Shown in pieces: positions 11,160 to 22,600 of a DNA stretch of 64,000 nucleotides (its first letter is position 1; every line of letters begins with the position of its first letter). Source of the stretch: Adiantum capillus-veneris. Its lineage: Eukaryota > Streptophyta > Polypodiopsida > Polypodiales > Pteridaceae. The notes beneath the pieces were generated by a model. The model had not been told where the DNA came from. It did not search any database and saw only the letters and a list, made by a program, of their open reading frames with translations. The stretch spans positions 34,995,125 to 35,059,124 of the forward strand of contig CM043966.1 of NCBI GenBank assembly GCA_014529385.2, read 5' to 3'. The translations under genes and the position numbers were made by a program.

Positions 11160-12620
11160 GTTTCAAGGTGCACTTATCCATGCTAGCCTATCTTGGAGAA
11201 ATGATGGAGCTTGCTTCTCTCCTTGTTTCAATGGAGACTAGCTTGGACAAGTGGTGGACCTTTGCTTCTCTCTATGTTTCAATAGAGTTATCTTGGACAA
11301 GTGGTGATCTTGGAACAAAACCCCCATGTAAAACATATCATAGGTATTCCAAGTGATTAGAAAGATTACCATTTAAGATATAACCTTATAGGTTGGACAA
11401 CTAGATCTTGGCTTGGAGAAATGGTGGACCTTTGATTCTGTCCATGTTTCAATGGAGTCTATCTTGGAGAAATGGTGGAGCTTGCTTCTGTCCATGTTTC
11501 AATGGAGCCTAGCTTGAACAGTTGGTGGACCTTTGCTTCTCTCTATGTTTCAATAGAGTTAGCTTAGACACGTGGTGGATCTTCAAAATAAACCAACTAC
11601 TATCAATGTTGCCTAGCTTGGACAAGTGGTGGAGTGTTTCTCTACTCCATGTTTCAATGGATCTTAGCTTGGACAAGTGTTGGACCTTAAAACAAAAACC
11701 CCATGTACAACATAGAATGGATTTTCTAGATTTCAATGGAGTCTAGCTTTAACAAATGGTGGAGCTTGTCTTCATCCATGTTTCAATGAAACTAGCTTGG
11801 ACAAGTGGTGGACCTTGTAACAAACCCTCCCATGTACAACATATCATTGGTTTTCTAAGTGATGGGAAGGAATACCATTCAAGATATAAACTTATAGCTT
11901 GGATAAGTAGTTGACTTTAAAACCAAATTCATCATAATACAATGAAATACAGGTCAGCCAATTCCTAAATCTTGAGACCAAACCTCCCATGCTATTAGAG
12001 ATAATATATTGGATAAGTGGTGGACCTTCTATTATTTTCCCATGCCTAGTTTAAACAACCGGTACACTTCGCAGCTATAAAGGTTGGACGAGTTGTGGAG
12101 CCTTGTTTCTATCCATGTTTTAATGGATCCTAGCTTGGACAAGTGGTGGACCTTGGAAAAAAGCTTCCATGTACAACATATATGAGGTTTTCCATGTTTT
12201 AATGGAACCTATCTTGGACAAATGGTGAAGCTTTCTTCTCTCCATGTTGATTTTGAAACTACCTTAGACAAGTGGTGGAGCTTTTCTTTTCTACTCTTCA
12301 TAATACAATGAAGTATATGTTGGTTACATGGTGAATCTTAAGGCCGGCCAAACCTCCCATTTTACTAGAGATGATAGGTTGGACAAGTGGATCAACCTTC
12401 TATCATTTCTCCATGACTATATTGGACAATTAGTAGACATAACATCTCTCTATGTTGTCTAGAGATGAGCTTGGACAAGTGATGGACCCTGCTTCTCTCT
12501 TCCCTTGGTTTACTAGTTTGAAGACTCATTATATATACTTTCTTAGATCTAGCTTGAACAAGTGGTGGACCTTGCATCCACAATCTTAATTCAGTACAAA
12601 AAAGTATATGAAAAAATAAC
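11160..12620 (+). repeat. Minisatellite array 1 (core ttggacaagtggtggacc)
   Basis: Diverged roughly 50-bp units each hold ttggacaagtggtggacctt followed by a ctccatgtttcaatggagcctagc-type half. Longer interspersed units contain acatatcat and tataaccttatagg. The right edge (about 12300-12580) matches the right edge of array 2 in direct orientation. ORFs across it are by-products of the repeat. Confidence 0.9.
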
Positions 12621-12861
12621 ATAGGAATCTTGGTTTGAAGGTCAAGCAATTAGGTTCCAAATGCACATAATAATATATTTTCCACCCATATTAAAAGAAA
12701 GTTAAATATGTTATTACCAAATTGACAAAGGTAACATCCAAGAATTATATCTTTCCATCTTGTCAGATCTAAATCTTCATCAAGGCGACATGCATGTATA
12801 CATCAACTTTCAAGCCATTCAAGAATACATGCACTTAGATTCCATAGTTTTGTTTTCAAAG
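12621..12861. other. Spacer, no gene
   Basis: This AT-rich DNA separates array 1 from the Ty1/copia insertion site. Nothing is recognised in it. Confidence 0.5.
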
Positions 12862-12866
12862 TCTTT
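12862..12866. repeat. Copia target-site duplication, left (tcttt)
   Basis: The bases tcttt precede the 5' LTR and recur at 18043-18047 after the 3' LTR. Confidence 0.92.
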
Positions 12867-13093
12867 TGTTACCATATACATGTGGTAGTGATGTGTGTGA
12901 ACACACTAGGACTGCCGAGGCATTTTTTCCCTCTTTAGGAGGTTTTTTCCCCCGTGCATTGTATATACGCCCATCACTCTAGGGCTATCTATCTTTCCAT
13001 TGCACACTAAGTAACACACTCTCTATTGTGTGCCTTGAGCTTCCTTCGTCTTCTCCAAGCTGTGTGTGTTTCTCTGCAACCCTAATTCCAACA
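12867..13093 (+). repeat. Copia-1 5' LTR
   Basis: The 227-bp LTR begins TGTTACC and ends CCAACA. It is one base different from the 3' LTR. A gtatata box near 12961 is the likely promoter. Confidence 0.95.
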
Positions 13094-13095
13094 AT

Positions 13096-13107
13096 TGGTA
13101 TCAGAGC
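13096..13107 (+). promoter_or_regulatory. Copia-1 primer-binding site
   Basis: TGGTATCAGAGC lies two bases after the 5' LTR. It is complementary to the 3' end of initiator-methionine tRNA, the usual primer of plant Ty1/copia elements. Confidence 0.95.
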
Positions 13108-13455
13108 AGGTCACGTCCTCCCGGGCTTAGTCGCCAGCTGCTCCAGCACACGCCTGCTCACTTTCTCCGATTTCAGTGAGCTTTGGCGAGCGTTCGCAGG
13201 TCGACAAATATTTTGGGACAGCTCGAAGAGCTTGGTCTGCTCAGAATTTTGATTTGGGCTCATTTCGGCCTCCGTTTCCACTACGGGCAGTACTGCACAG
13301 GCTATTTTGTCATTTTGTGCAGATTTTCTGTCAGTGCTGTTTTCTGCATAACAGGTGCCTTATAGTCTTCTACGGTTTGTGCTATATAGCACAAGTTGTT
13401 CCCGCTCCATTTCTCCTATTTTCGGGCAGTTTTCACATCAGGTGCAGCATTTACC

Positions 13456-16400
13456 ATGGCTGACAACAACAACACAGATGTGTTCAAGATGTTTGCTGCT
13501 GAGGACAGGTTGGATGGGGACAACTACCCTATGTGGGCTTATATGATGCAACATGTTCTTGTGTCAAAAGGTGTCTGGAACATTGTGCAGGGCATTGATG
13601 TACGTCCTGGTTCTGAAGATGTAGGCGATGTTGAGGATGTTGCAGGTCTTGCTGCAAGGATTGCAGCTGTTAGAGTTGTTTTGCCTACAGCAGAACAAGC
13701 TCGTTGGGATGTTAAGGATGCGCAGGCTCATGCATTGATTGCGTTGTCTGTGAAGCACACCATTATTCCTCACATCCGTTCAGCAAAATCTGCAAAACAG
13801 GCTTGGGATATTCTAGCAAGTCTTTATGCAAGCCGCAATGAGGCTAAAATTGCTTTGCTGCGTAAAGAGCTAGAGTCGAAGATTATGCATGAGGAAGATG
13901 ATATGGACACTTTCCTTGCTAGTGTCAAGGATATCAATGAGCAACTCATTTCTGCAGGTGAAGTCATTTCTGACAGTTCCCTTGTGCAGACTGTTCTTGA
14001 TGCCTTACCAGATTCCTACCAGACTTTTGCTAGTACTTGGAGACTGATGACCCAAGGAAATCCTGAAGTTGTCAAGTTTGATGCATTATGCACATTGCTG
14101 TTGCAAGAGTCACTTTCTAGAAAAAACAGGACTAGGCAGCGTGCAGTTGAACAGGCTTTTATTGCTTCTCAAAGAAAGGGTGGTAACAGTAATGCAGCCA
14201 CTTCTTATGGTTCTGCTGCGAGTGGCAAAAATTCTGTTCCTAATGCTTCTGCTGGCAGCACTTCGTCTGGCAATTCTGGTGATAAGGGCAAAAAGAAGAT
14301 GCGTTGCCATTATTGTAAAGCCAATGATCACTTGATCAAGTCGTGTCCTAAGTTGAAGGCCAAAGAGGCTAAGAAGAAAGAGGGTGGTTCCACTGCAAAT
14401 GCTGGTTCCACTACAAATGCAGCCATTGTTGAGTCTTCTGTGAAAGGAGATTGTGATGCTGATGTTGATGCAGAATGGGCTTTTAGCGCAGAGTGCACTT
14501 ACAATCCTGCTGTCCATGATGCATGCTTGTCAGTTGCTGCAGATTCACATGTGTGGTATTTCGACAGTGGTGCTACAAAGCACATTACCTCACATCGTGA
14601 ATTGTTTACCTCTCTCGAGTCTGTCCCTCATGGGAATTCAGTCACTTGTGCCAACAACGCCTCTTATCCAGTTCAGGGAGTTGGAAAGATTGTGCTCACT
14701 GCTGCTAATGGCAGTTCCTTCACACTTGTTGATGCACTTTATGTACCTGGGATCAAGAAGAATCTCTTGTCTGTATCCGCACTTGCTAGACTTGGACTTG
14801 TAGTCAAATTTGTGGATGACAGATGTACAGTTCATGATCTCAGTTTTGGTGATGAAATTGTTGCATCTGGGCTTTTGTGCCGTGGGCTGTATAAGCTCAC
14901 TTTGTATGACAAGTGTGGACAAAATTTTGCAAATGCTGTTGCAGATTCAAGGGCTATTTCAGATGCAAAACTTTGGCATGCACGTTTTGGTCATCTGAAT
15001 TTTTCCAGTTTGCTGCGTTTGCAGAAATCTGATATGGTTGCTTCTTTGCCGCCTCTTGAAGCACCTATCAAACATGTTTGTGAAGGCTGTATTCTGGGTA
15101 AAATGCAGCGTTCTAAGTTTCCAAAGGATGGTTCAGTTAGGGCCACATGCAGGTTGCAGCTTGTGCATAGTGACGTTTGTGGGCCCATGCAAACTCCGTC
15201 CTTGGGCAATTACCTGTACTTCGTGACTTTCATTGATGATTACTCCAGGCATGCGTGGGTATTTCCGCTTAAAGCGAAGTCCGAAGTTTTTATGTGCTTC
15301 AAACAATTTTTGGCTATGGCTGAAAATGTCTCAAAATGTACTATGGGCACCCTCCGTTCCGATCGAGGGGGGGAGTATATGTCTCATGAATTTAATGCAT
15401 TTCTGGCTAGTCGTGGGATAAAACACCAATGTACAGTGCCTTATACACCTCAGCAAAATGGTGTTGCTGAGAGGAAAAACAGGTCACTAACGGAAATGGC
15501 ACGATGTATGGTCAAAAGTCAAGCTTTGCCGCATTCTTTTTGGCTTGAGGCCAACATGAGTGCCACTTATGTACTTAACAGGTGTCCTACGAAAGCTTTG
15601 CAGTCTATTACTCCATATGAAGCATGGCATGATAGAAAACCTTCTATTGAGCACATGCGTGTTTTTGGCTGTTTGGCATATGCTTTGGTGCCACAAGTGC
15701 AGCGCAGAAAATTGGATGATAAGGCTGTCAAATGTATTTTTGTTGGTTATAGTGCTGAAAGCAAAGGTTACAGGTTGTATCATCCGCAAACAAAACGTAT
15801 TTTGGTTTCACGGGATGTAGTGTTTGTGGAAGATTCTGTTCAACCCTTGCTGTCTTGTACTAGAGACAGTAATGTAAGCTCACAGGACATTTATGACACT
15901 TTGTTGCCTCTTTTCAGTGGTGGAAATACGAATGTAAGTTCCAATGAGGCAAATGTACAGCCTATGGGGGTTTCTGAAAATGTTTTAGAACAGCCTATTA
16001 CTGATGCAGATGTACATGATGTACTTGATGAGGAAAGGGCTGAAAATGAGCAGGCTAGAGGTATGCCAAAATGGCTGGTGCACACTTTGCGTGACAGTAA
16101 ATTGGATGCACCTTTATCTAGTCGTACTCGTTCAGGCTCTCGCCATGCATCTTATGCATCAGATTGTTATGCTTTGGCTGTGTCTAGTTTACATGATGTT
16201 GAGGAGCCTCTGTCTTTTGATGAAGCACAGAATTCAGAAAATTGGATTGCTGCCATGAAATCAGAATATGATGCACTTATAGAGAATGACACATGGACTT
16301 TATGTGATTTGCCTCCTGGCAAAAAGGCCATTGGTACGAAGTGGGTTTACAAGTTGAAACGCAAGCCGGATGGTGAGATCGATCGCCATAAGGCTCGACT

Positions 16401-16911
16401 TGTTGCAAAGGGTTATGCACAACAAAAAGGCATAGATTATGAAGAGACTTTTGCTCCCACTTGTCGTATGACTACTGTGCGTTTTCTATGTGCATTGGCA
16501 GCTCATTTTGGTTGGGATGTACATCAATCAGACATTGTTACTGCTTTCTTGAATGGTGACATATTTGAGGAAGTTTATGTAACGCAGCCTCGCGGTTTTG
16601 TCATAAAAGGACAAGAGGACAAAGTGTGCAAATGTAAGAAGGCTTTGTATGGGTTGAAGCAATCTCCTCGTGCTTGGTATGAGAAAGCTGACACTCATTT
16701 GGTTAAACGAGGCTTTCGTAACAGTCCAACAGAAAGCACATTGTATGTAAAGCGTGAGGATGATGTATTTCTCATTGTGGTTCTTTATGTTGATGATTTG
16801 CTGATCACTGGACCAAATGAGAGACATATTGCTGAATTTAAGGCTGATTTGAATGCTACTTTCAAGATGAGATTTGGGGCTGTTGCATCATTACTTGGGT
16901 ATACAGTTTAA
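13456..16911 (+). CDS. Copia-1 gag-pol polyprotein (gag to reverse transcriptase)
   Basis: The polyprotein is taken to start at ATG 13456 (M-A-D-N-N-N); the frame is open from 13396 but the earlier Met gives an atypical N-terminus. In order it shows: the Gag domain (residues about 10-250); a CCHC knuckle from C284; protease with D-S-G-A at D370; the pre-integrase H-H-C-C module; integrase with D573, D636 and E672 (35 residues between the last two); and reverse transcriptase with the Y-V-D-D motif at about Y1111. An extra G in the run at 16876-16879 shifts the frame, so this ORF ends at 16911 and the reverse transcriptase C-terminus and RNase H lie in the next frame. No other stop interrupts more than 1100 codons, which agrees with the nearly identical LTRs. 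Confidence 0.95.
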   Translation: MADNNNTDVFKMFAAEDRLDGDNYPMWAYMMQHVLVSKGVWNIVQGIDVRPGSEDVGDVEDVAGLAARIAAVRVVLPTAEQARWDVKDAQAHALIALSVKHTIIPHIRSAKSAKQAWDILASLYASRNEAKIALLRKELESKIMHEEDDMDTFLASVKDINEQLISAGEVISDSSLVQTVLDALPDSYQTFASTWRLMTQGNPEVVKFDALCTLLLQESLSRKNRTRQRAVEQAFIASQRKGGNSNAATSYGSAASGKNSVPNASAGSTSSGNSGDKGKKKMRCHYCKANDHLIKSCPKLKAKEAKKKEGGSTANAGSTTNAAIVESSVKGDCDADVDAEWAFSAECTYNPAVHDACLSVAADSHVWYFDSGATKHITSHRELFTSLESVPHGNSVTCANNASYPVQGVGKIVLTAANGSSFTLVDALYVPGIKKNLLSVSALARLGLVVKFVDDRCTVHDLSFGDEIVASGLLCRGLYKLTLYDKCGQNFANAVADSRAISDAKLWHARFGHLNFSSLLRLQKSDMVASLPPLEAPIKHVCEGCILGKMQRSKFPKDGSVRATCRLQLVHSDVCGPMQTPSLGNYLYFVTFIDDYSRHAWVFPLKAKSEVFMCFKQFLAMAENVSKCTMGTLRSDRGGEYMSHEFNAFLASRGIKHQCTVPYTPQQNGVAERKNRSLTEMARCMVKSQALPHSFWLEANMSATYVLNRCPTKALQSITPYEAWHDRKPSIEHMRVFGCLAYALVPQVQRRKLDDKAVKCIFVGYSAESKGYRLYHPQTKRILVSRDVVFVEDSVQPLLSCTRDSNVSSQDIYDTLLPLFSGGNTNVSSNEANVQPMGVSENVLEQPITDADVHDVLDEERAENEQARGMPKWLVHTLRDSKLDAPLSSRTRSGSRHASYASDCYALAVSSLHDVEEPLSFDEAQNSENWIAAMKSEYDALIENDTWTLCDLPPGKKAIGTKWVYKLKRKPDGEIDRHKARLVAKGYAQQKGIDYEETFAPTCRMTTVRFLCALAAHFGWDVHQSDIVTAFLNGDIFEEVYVTQPRGFVIKGQEDKVCKCKKALYGLKQSPRAWYEKADTHLVKRGFRNSPTESTLYVKREDDVFLIVVLYVDDLLITGPNERHIAEFKADLNATFKMRFGAVASLLGYTV

Positions 16912-17740
16912 GCAGTGTGATGGTGGTATTGCCTTGTGTCAGAAAAGTTACATAGAGACATTGCTATGTAAGTTTGGACTTGAGGATTGCAAACCTATTG
17001 CCACTCCCATGGAAACAGGTTTGAAGTTGAGTCTACATGATGCTGGCGATCCTGCTGATGTCACTCTTTACCAAACTGCTGTTGGCTGCCTCATTTATGT
17101 ATGCAACACGAGGCCAGATATTCAGTTTGCAGTCTCGCAGGTCAGCAGATTTATGCATAGCCCAGGGTCTAAGCATTGGCAGGCTGTCAAGAGGATTTTC
17201 CACTACCTTAGTGGCACTTTACATCTTGGCTTGTTTTATCCCAAGGGGGGATCATTGCCGCCAGACTTACATGCTTTTTCGGACTCAGATTGGGCTGGTT
17301 GTTTTGACACGCGAGTGTCCACAAGTGGTTTTTGTTTCATGCTTGGCAGTTCATGTATATCATGGTTGAGCAAGAAGCAACCTACTGTGGCCACTTCGAG
17401 TTGTGAGGCTGAGTACAGGGCAGTCTTCACAGCTACGGTTGAGTGTGTATGGCTCAGACGCCTTATGGCTGGCTTGGGTGTTGGACAGGACACTGCCAAC
17501 ACTATCTACACTGACAGTCAGAGCGCATTGGCAGTTGCGAGGAACCCAGTTTTTCATGCTCGCACAAAGCACATTGAGGTGCATTACCACTATGTCAGGG
17601 AGAGGCTCTCAGCAGGAGAGATCAGCTTGGCTTATGTGCCAACACAGGACAACCTTGCAGATCTTTTCACAAAGGCATTGTCTCGTGAGAAGCTTGAAGC
17701 TTTCCGCAAAGCTTTGGGCTTACTCCCCTTTGTGGACTGA
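16880..17740 (+). CDS. Copia-1 reverse transcriptase C-terminus and RNase H
   Basis: This is the continuation of the polyprotein, one frame away from the upstream ORF. It carries the conserved L-H-H-Y-L-G-I block, the R-P-D-I-Q-F-A-V block, then RNase H with S-D-S-D-W-A-G, S-C-E-A-E-Y, T-D-S-Q-S-A and the terminal A-D-L-F-T-K-A-L motif. All expected RNase H acidic residues appear present. It ends at a TGA about 75 bases before the 3' LTR. As it stands it could only be made if the frameshift were bypassed or if trans-acting protein from another copy were used. Confidence 0.93.
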   Translation: MLHHYLGIQFKQCDGGIALCQKSYIETLLCKFGLEDCKPIATPMETGLKLSLHDAGDPADVTLYQTAVGCLIYVCNTRPDIQFAVSQVSRFMHSPGSKHWQAVKRIFHYLSGTLHLGLFYPKGGSLPPDLHAFSDSDWAGCFDTRVSTSGFCFMLGSSCISWLSKKQPTVATSSCEAEYRAVFTATVECVWLRRLMAGLGVGQDTANTIYTDSQSALAVARNPVFHARTKHIEVHYHYVRERLSAGEISLAYVPTQDNLADLFTKALSREKLEAFRKALGLLPFVD

Positions 17741-17805
17741 TCCTGTCCTCAGGGCATGGCACTTCCCTTTACTCATGTGCCAGCTCTCGTTCACCGCATC
17801 ACTCC

Positions 17806-17813
17806 AGGGGGGA
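17806..17813 (+). promoter_or_regulatory. Copia-1 polypurine tract
   Basis: The purine run aggggggat lies directly before the 3' LTR start at 17816. Confidence 0.85.
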
Positions 17814-17815
17814 TT

Positions 17816-18042
17816 TGTTACCATATACATGTGGTAGTGATGTGTGTGAACACACTAGGACTGCCGGGGCATTTTTTCCCTCTTTAGGAGGTTTTTTCCC
17901 CCGTGCATTGTATATACGCCCATCACTCTAGGGCTATCTATCTTTCCATTGCACACTAAGTAACACACTCTCTATTGTGTGCCTTGAGCTTCCTTCGTCT
18001 TCTCCAAGCTGTGTGTGTTTCTCTGCAACCCTAATTCCAACA
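17816..18042 (+). repeat. Copia-1 3' LTR
   Basis: The 227-bp copy of the 5' LTR has one difference (G at 17867). It ends CCAACA and is followed by the tcttt duplication. Confidence 0.95.
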
Positions 18043-18520
18043 TCTTTTAGGTTCTAAAACTCTTTCACATAAAGTATGTAATGACAAAATTCTTGAAGCA
18101 AACATTTGTGCCCAAGAAAAAGATCCCGCTCACATATTTAAAGTCTATGAATTCTCTGATCCACACTTACAAGTTTTATTTTGACATCAAACATCAATTC
18201 TTTCATAGTTCCAAATAAATGCAACCTCGATATGAATTGACAAAAAATGAATTTCTTTTACTATATGACCCAACATAGGCCCCAATCAAATAAAAGATGA
18301 GTCCCCAAAAATTTGGGTGCACTCTAGCAATACATCAGAGTCCCCTTACAATAGGATGCACTCCAATAGTACATTGAAGTCCCCTTAGAGTAGGGTGCAC
18401 TCCATTCAAGTGTTCATAAAATTGACACACCTTTTTTAAAAAAAAAAAGACTATATCAAATTATACAAATGTTGAAAGATACACACTAGAATAAAAAAAG
18501 CATCTTATAGCCATATTTAT
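18043..18520. repeat. Copia right flank and short tandem repeat, no gene
   Basis: It opens with the right tcttt duplication (18043-18047). Between about 18310 and 18410 there are about three diverged units of a 45-50 bp repeat containing gtgcactc and agtcccctta. Nothing coding is seen on either strand. Confidence 0.6.
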
Positions 18521-19283
18521 TCAATGCTTTCGTGTTGACAAGTACACACCAAGGACATAATTTGTCTCAGAATCACTATACTGATTTACAATTGTGTTGT
18601 ATGTATAGACTCTCTTATCTCTTGCATACAACCATCCTACCAACCATGGAATTATGGTTCTCTGCAAGAAGTTTTGAAGTTGCTCGGAAGTTTGTCTCCA
18701 CATCTTTGGAAATATAAGATATGTCCCTGGCATGTTCCACATCACCCTATATGGAGTGTCATCAAAAATTAAGGTATTGTTTGCATCCAAATCCTCAAAT
18801 ATCTTCCAAATATCACTCAGATTTTTGTGATAAACCCTTGTAAATCCTAACATGATATTTGGATTTTGGCAATTTTTGTTACTCATAAACACCTTGAACT
18901 TGGTATACTGCTCAGGAAAACACTTTTGTGTGATGCGTTGCACCCTTGTTAAGTTATAGCAACTCCATATCCATAGCTCAAAGTATTCAGCACAAAAATC
19001 CAAAAAACTTTGTGCGTCTGGTCGCACCACATGATAAACTTCATCTTTGTCCTCCACAAGTCGCATGTGTTGAGCCCAAGATGGCATAGAATCTCCATGT
19101 TTCATTTCAACTGTCTTGAGAAGTAACCCCTCTAGATCCAAGATAAGTACTCTTTTGATGTCCTTGAAAGCAAGTGGTAGGTGATAAGGAGGTGATTCAT
19201 TCCTTGGACAAGGTCTTGGAGGAGGTTGGATGGGTAATTCAATAGTTTTCTTCAATTTATGCCAGCATATAGCCAATCCAATT
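18521..19283 (-). CDS. FCP1-like HAD-domain protein, terminal exon (gene B)
   Basis: The open frame encodes about 250 residues related to the FCP1/NLI-interacting phosphatase domain. Motif I reads V-L-I-L-D-L-E-G-L-L-L (D at about residue 47); canonical FCP1 enzymes have D-x-D-G-T-L, so the second Asp is Glu and Thr is Leu. A W-I-W-S block and the late L-I-F-D-D-T-P-Y-R block are kept. Active FCP1 enzymes dephosphorylate Ser/Thr, notably on the RNA polymerase II tail; the altered motif makes catalysis doubtful. There is no ATG at the N-terminus. A T-rich tract and AG acceptor (TTATAG at about 19284) suggest an internal or last exon, with upstream exons beyond array 2 or missing. The call is from motif reading; the family is fairly sure, the function is not. 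Confidence 0.72.
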
Positions 19284-19600
19284 TTCTATAATGGTTCTGA
19301 AATTAAAGAACAAGAACACTTAATGCAAACACAACAATAGACATGAGTTTTACATTGTCTACCCTAAGGTTTTATTAGATACCAAAATCCATCTATGATC
19401 TACTCATTAATAGAAAGAAAGTCAAATTAAAATCCTGACTCTTTTTTATGCTACACTCTCTCTTAGTCTCAATACCATGGAGTTCAACTAGACTTAAGTC
19501 AACTAATAACTACTACTTGTTGTTAAAGGTATGCTTGAAGTGTATAAGGCTTAACCAATGCTCTAGTGTAGAATGGGTATTTAGGTCTCAAGGTCTACCA
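19284..19600. other. Spacer upstream of FCP1-like exon B, no gene
   Basis: This AT-rich sequence is probably intron or 5' flank of the minus-strand FCP1-like gene. Nothing else is recognised. Confidence 0.45.
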
Positions 19601-22600
19601 CTTATCCAAGCAAAGATCCATTTAGATATGGAAACCCAATTTTTCTTAATATAATGATATAGAGTGGACAAGTGGTGAATCCTGAGACCAAGCCACTCAT
19701 GCTACTAGGGATAATAGGTTGGACAAGTGGTGGACCTTGAATGTAAACCCCCCATGTACAAAGTATCAGGGGTTTTGGGTATTTCAATGGACTCTAGCAT
19801 CTTGGAAACATGGTGGAGCTTACTTCTCTCCATGTTTCAATGGAGTCTATCTTGGATAAATGGTGGAGCATCATTCTCTCCATGTTTCAATGGAGCCTAC
19901 CTTGGACAAGTGGTGCACGTTTGTTTCTCTCTATGTTTGAACAGATTTAGCTTGGACAAGTGGTGGACCTTGGAACAAAATCCCCATGTAAAACATATCA
20001 TGGACATTACAAGTGGTGAGAAAAAATACCATTCAATATATAACCTTATAGGTTGGAAAAGTGGTGGACCTTAACACCCAATTATTATTAATATAATGAC
20101 ATAGAGTGGACAAGTGGTGAATCTTGCGACCAAACCTACTAGGAAAAGTACGTTGGACAAGTGGTGGACCTTGAATGCAAACCCCCCATGTACAAAATAT
20201 TACTCATGCTACTAGGAATAATTTGGTATTAAGGTCCATGTTTCAATGGAGCCTAGCTTGGAAAAGTGGTGGACCTTTGTTTCTCTCTATGTTTCAATAG
20301 AATTTGCTTGGACAAGTGGTGAACCTTGGAACAAAACCCCCATGTAAAGCATGTCATGGGCATTACAAGTGGTGAGAAAAAATACCATTCAAGGTATAAC
20401 CTTATAGGCTGGACAAGTGGTGGACCTTAGCACCCAATTCCTCTTATTATAATGACATATAGTGGAAAAGTGGTGAATTGTGAGACCAAACCTACTAGGG
20501 ATAATAGGTTGGAGAAATGGTTGACCTTGAATGTAAATCACCCATGTACAAAATATCATGGGTTTTGCGTATTTCAATGGAGCCTAGCATCTTGGAGACA
20601 TGGTGGAACTTACTTCTCTCCATGTTTTAATGGAGCCTATTAGGAGAAATGGTGGAGGTTCCTTCTCTCCATGTTTCAATGGAGCCTAGCTTGGACAAGT
20701 CGTGGACCTTTGTTTCTCTCTATGTTTGAATATGGTTAGCTTGGACAAGTGGTGGATCTTGGAATGAAACTCCCATGTAAAACATATCATGGGCATTTCA
20801 AGTGGCGAGAAAGGATACCATTTAAGATATAACCTTATAGGTTGGACAAGTGGTGGACCTTAACACAATATAATGACATAGAGTGTACAAGTGGTGAATC
20901 TTGAAACCAAACCACTCATGCTACTAGGGATAATAGGTTAAACAAGTGGTGGGCCTTGAAATAAAACCCCCTAGAGTGTTTCAATGGAGCCTAGCTTGGA
21001 AACATGGTAAAGCTTGCTTCTCTCCATGTTTCAATGCAGCCTATCTTGGATAAATGGTGCAGCATCATTCTCTCCATGTTTCAATGGAGCCTAGCTTGGA
21101 CAAGTGGTGGACCTTTGTTTCTCTCTATGTTTAAATAGAGTTATCTTGGAAAAGTGGTGGACCTTGGAACAAAAACCCCATGTAAAACATATCATGGGCA
21201 TTACAAGTGGTGAGAAAAAATACCATTCAATATATAACCTTATAGGTTGGACAAGTGGTGGACCTTAACACCCAATTATTCTTAATATAATGACATAGAG
21301 TGGATAAGTGGTGAAATTGGGACCAAACCTACTAGGGAAATAGGTTGGACAAGTGGTGGACCTTGAATGTAAACGCCCCATGTACAAAATATCACTCATG
21401 CTACTAGAAATAATTTGGTATTAAGGTCCATGTTTCAATGCAGCCTAGCTTGGAAAAGTGGTGGACCTTTGTTTCTCTCTATGTTTCAATAGATTTATCT
21501 TGGACAAGTGGTGTACCTTGGAACAAAACCCCCATGTAAATCATGTCATGGACATTACAAGTGGTGAGAAAAAATACCATTCAAGCTATAACATTATAGG
21601 TTGGACAAGTGGTGGACCTTAACACCTAATTCCTCTTAATATAATGACATAGAGTGGACAAGTGGTGAACCTTGAATGTAAACCCCCCATGTACAAAAAA
21701 TTATGGGTATTGGGTATTTCAATGGAGCCTAGCAACTTGGAGACATGGTGGAGCTTATTTCTCTCCATGTTTCAATGGAGCCTATCTAGGAGAAACAGTG
21801 GAGGTTCCTTCTCTCCATGTTTCAATGAGCCTAGCTTGGACAAGTGGTGGACCTTTCTTTCTCTATATGTTTTAATAGAGTTAGCTTGGACAAGTGGTGG
21901 ACCTTGGAATGAAACCCCCATGTAAAACATATCATGGGCATTTCAAGTGGTGAGAAAGGATACTATTTAAAATATAACCTTATAGGCTGGACAAGTGGTG
22001 GACTTTAACACATATTTCTTCTTAATATAATGACATAGAGTGTACAAGTGGTGAATCTTGAGACCAAACCACTCTTGCTACTAGGGATAATAGGTTGGAC
22101 AAGTGGTGGACCTTGAATGTAAACCCCTCATGTACAAAATTATGGGTTTAGGGTATTTCAATGGAGCCTAGCTTGGAGACATGGTGGAGATTGCTTCTCT
22201 CAATGTTTCAATGGAACCTATCTTGGAGAAATGGTGGATCATCCTTCTCTCCATGTTTCAATGGAGCCTATCTTGGACAAGTGGTGGACCTTTGCTTCTC
22301 TCTATGTTTCAATGGAGTTAGCTTGGACAAGTGGTGGGTCTTGGAACAAAACCCCTTTGTAAAACATAGCATGGACATTACAAGTGATGAGGAAAAATAT
22401 CATTCAAGATATAACCTTATAGGTTGGAAAAGTGGTGATGAACCTTGACAAGTGGTGAAGGATACCATTTAAGATATACCCTTATAGGTTGGACAAGTGG
22501 TGGACCTTAACACCCAGTTATTCTTAATATAATGACATAGAGTGGATAAGTGGTGAATCTTAAGAAAAAATCACTCATGCTACTAGGTATAATACGGTAG

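Larger units (their letters stand above)
12867..18042 (+). mobile_element. Copia-1: young, nearly intact Ty1/copia retrotransposon
   Basis: This is a complete 5176-bp element with two 227-bp LTRs, primer-binding site, one gag-pol ORF, polypurine tract and a perfect 5-bp target duplication. Domain order gag, protease, integrase, reverse transcriptase, RNase H is that of Ty1/copia. The LTRs differ at one base (A at 12918, G at 17867), so insertion was recent. The single coding defect I see is an extra base in a G-run at 16876-16879. The element sits in non-coding DNA between array 1 and the FCP1-like exon. Confidence 0.96.

Noticed and set aside
14110-14517. Antisense ORFs within Copia-1
   Set aside because: They are shadows of the intact gag-pol frame and show no protein family features.
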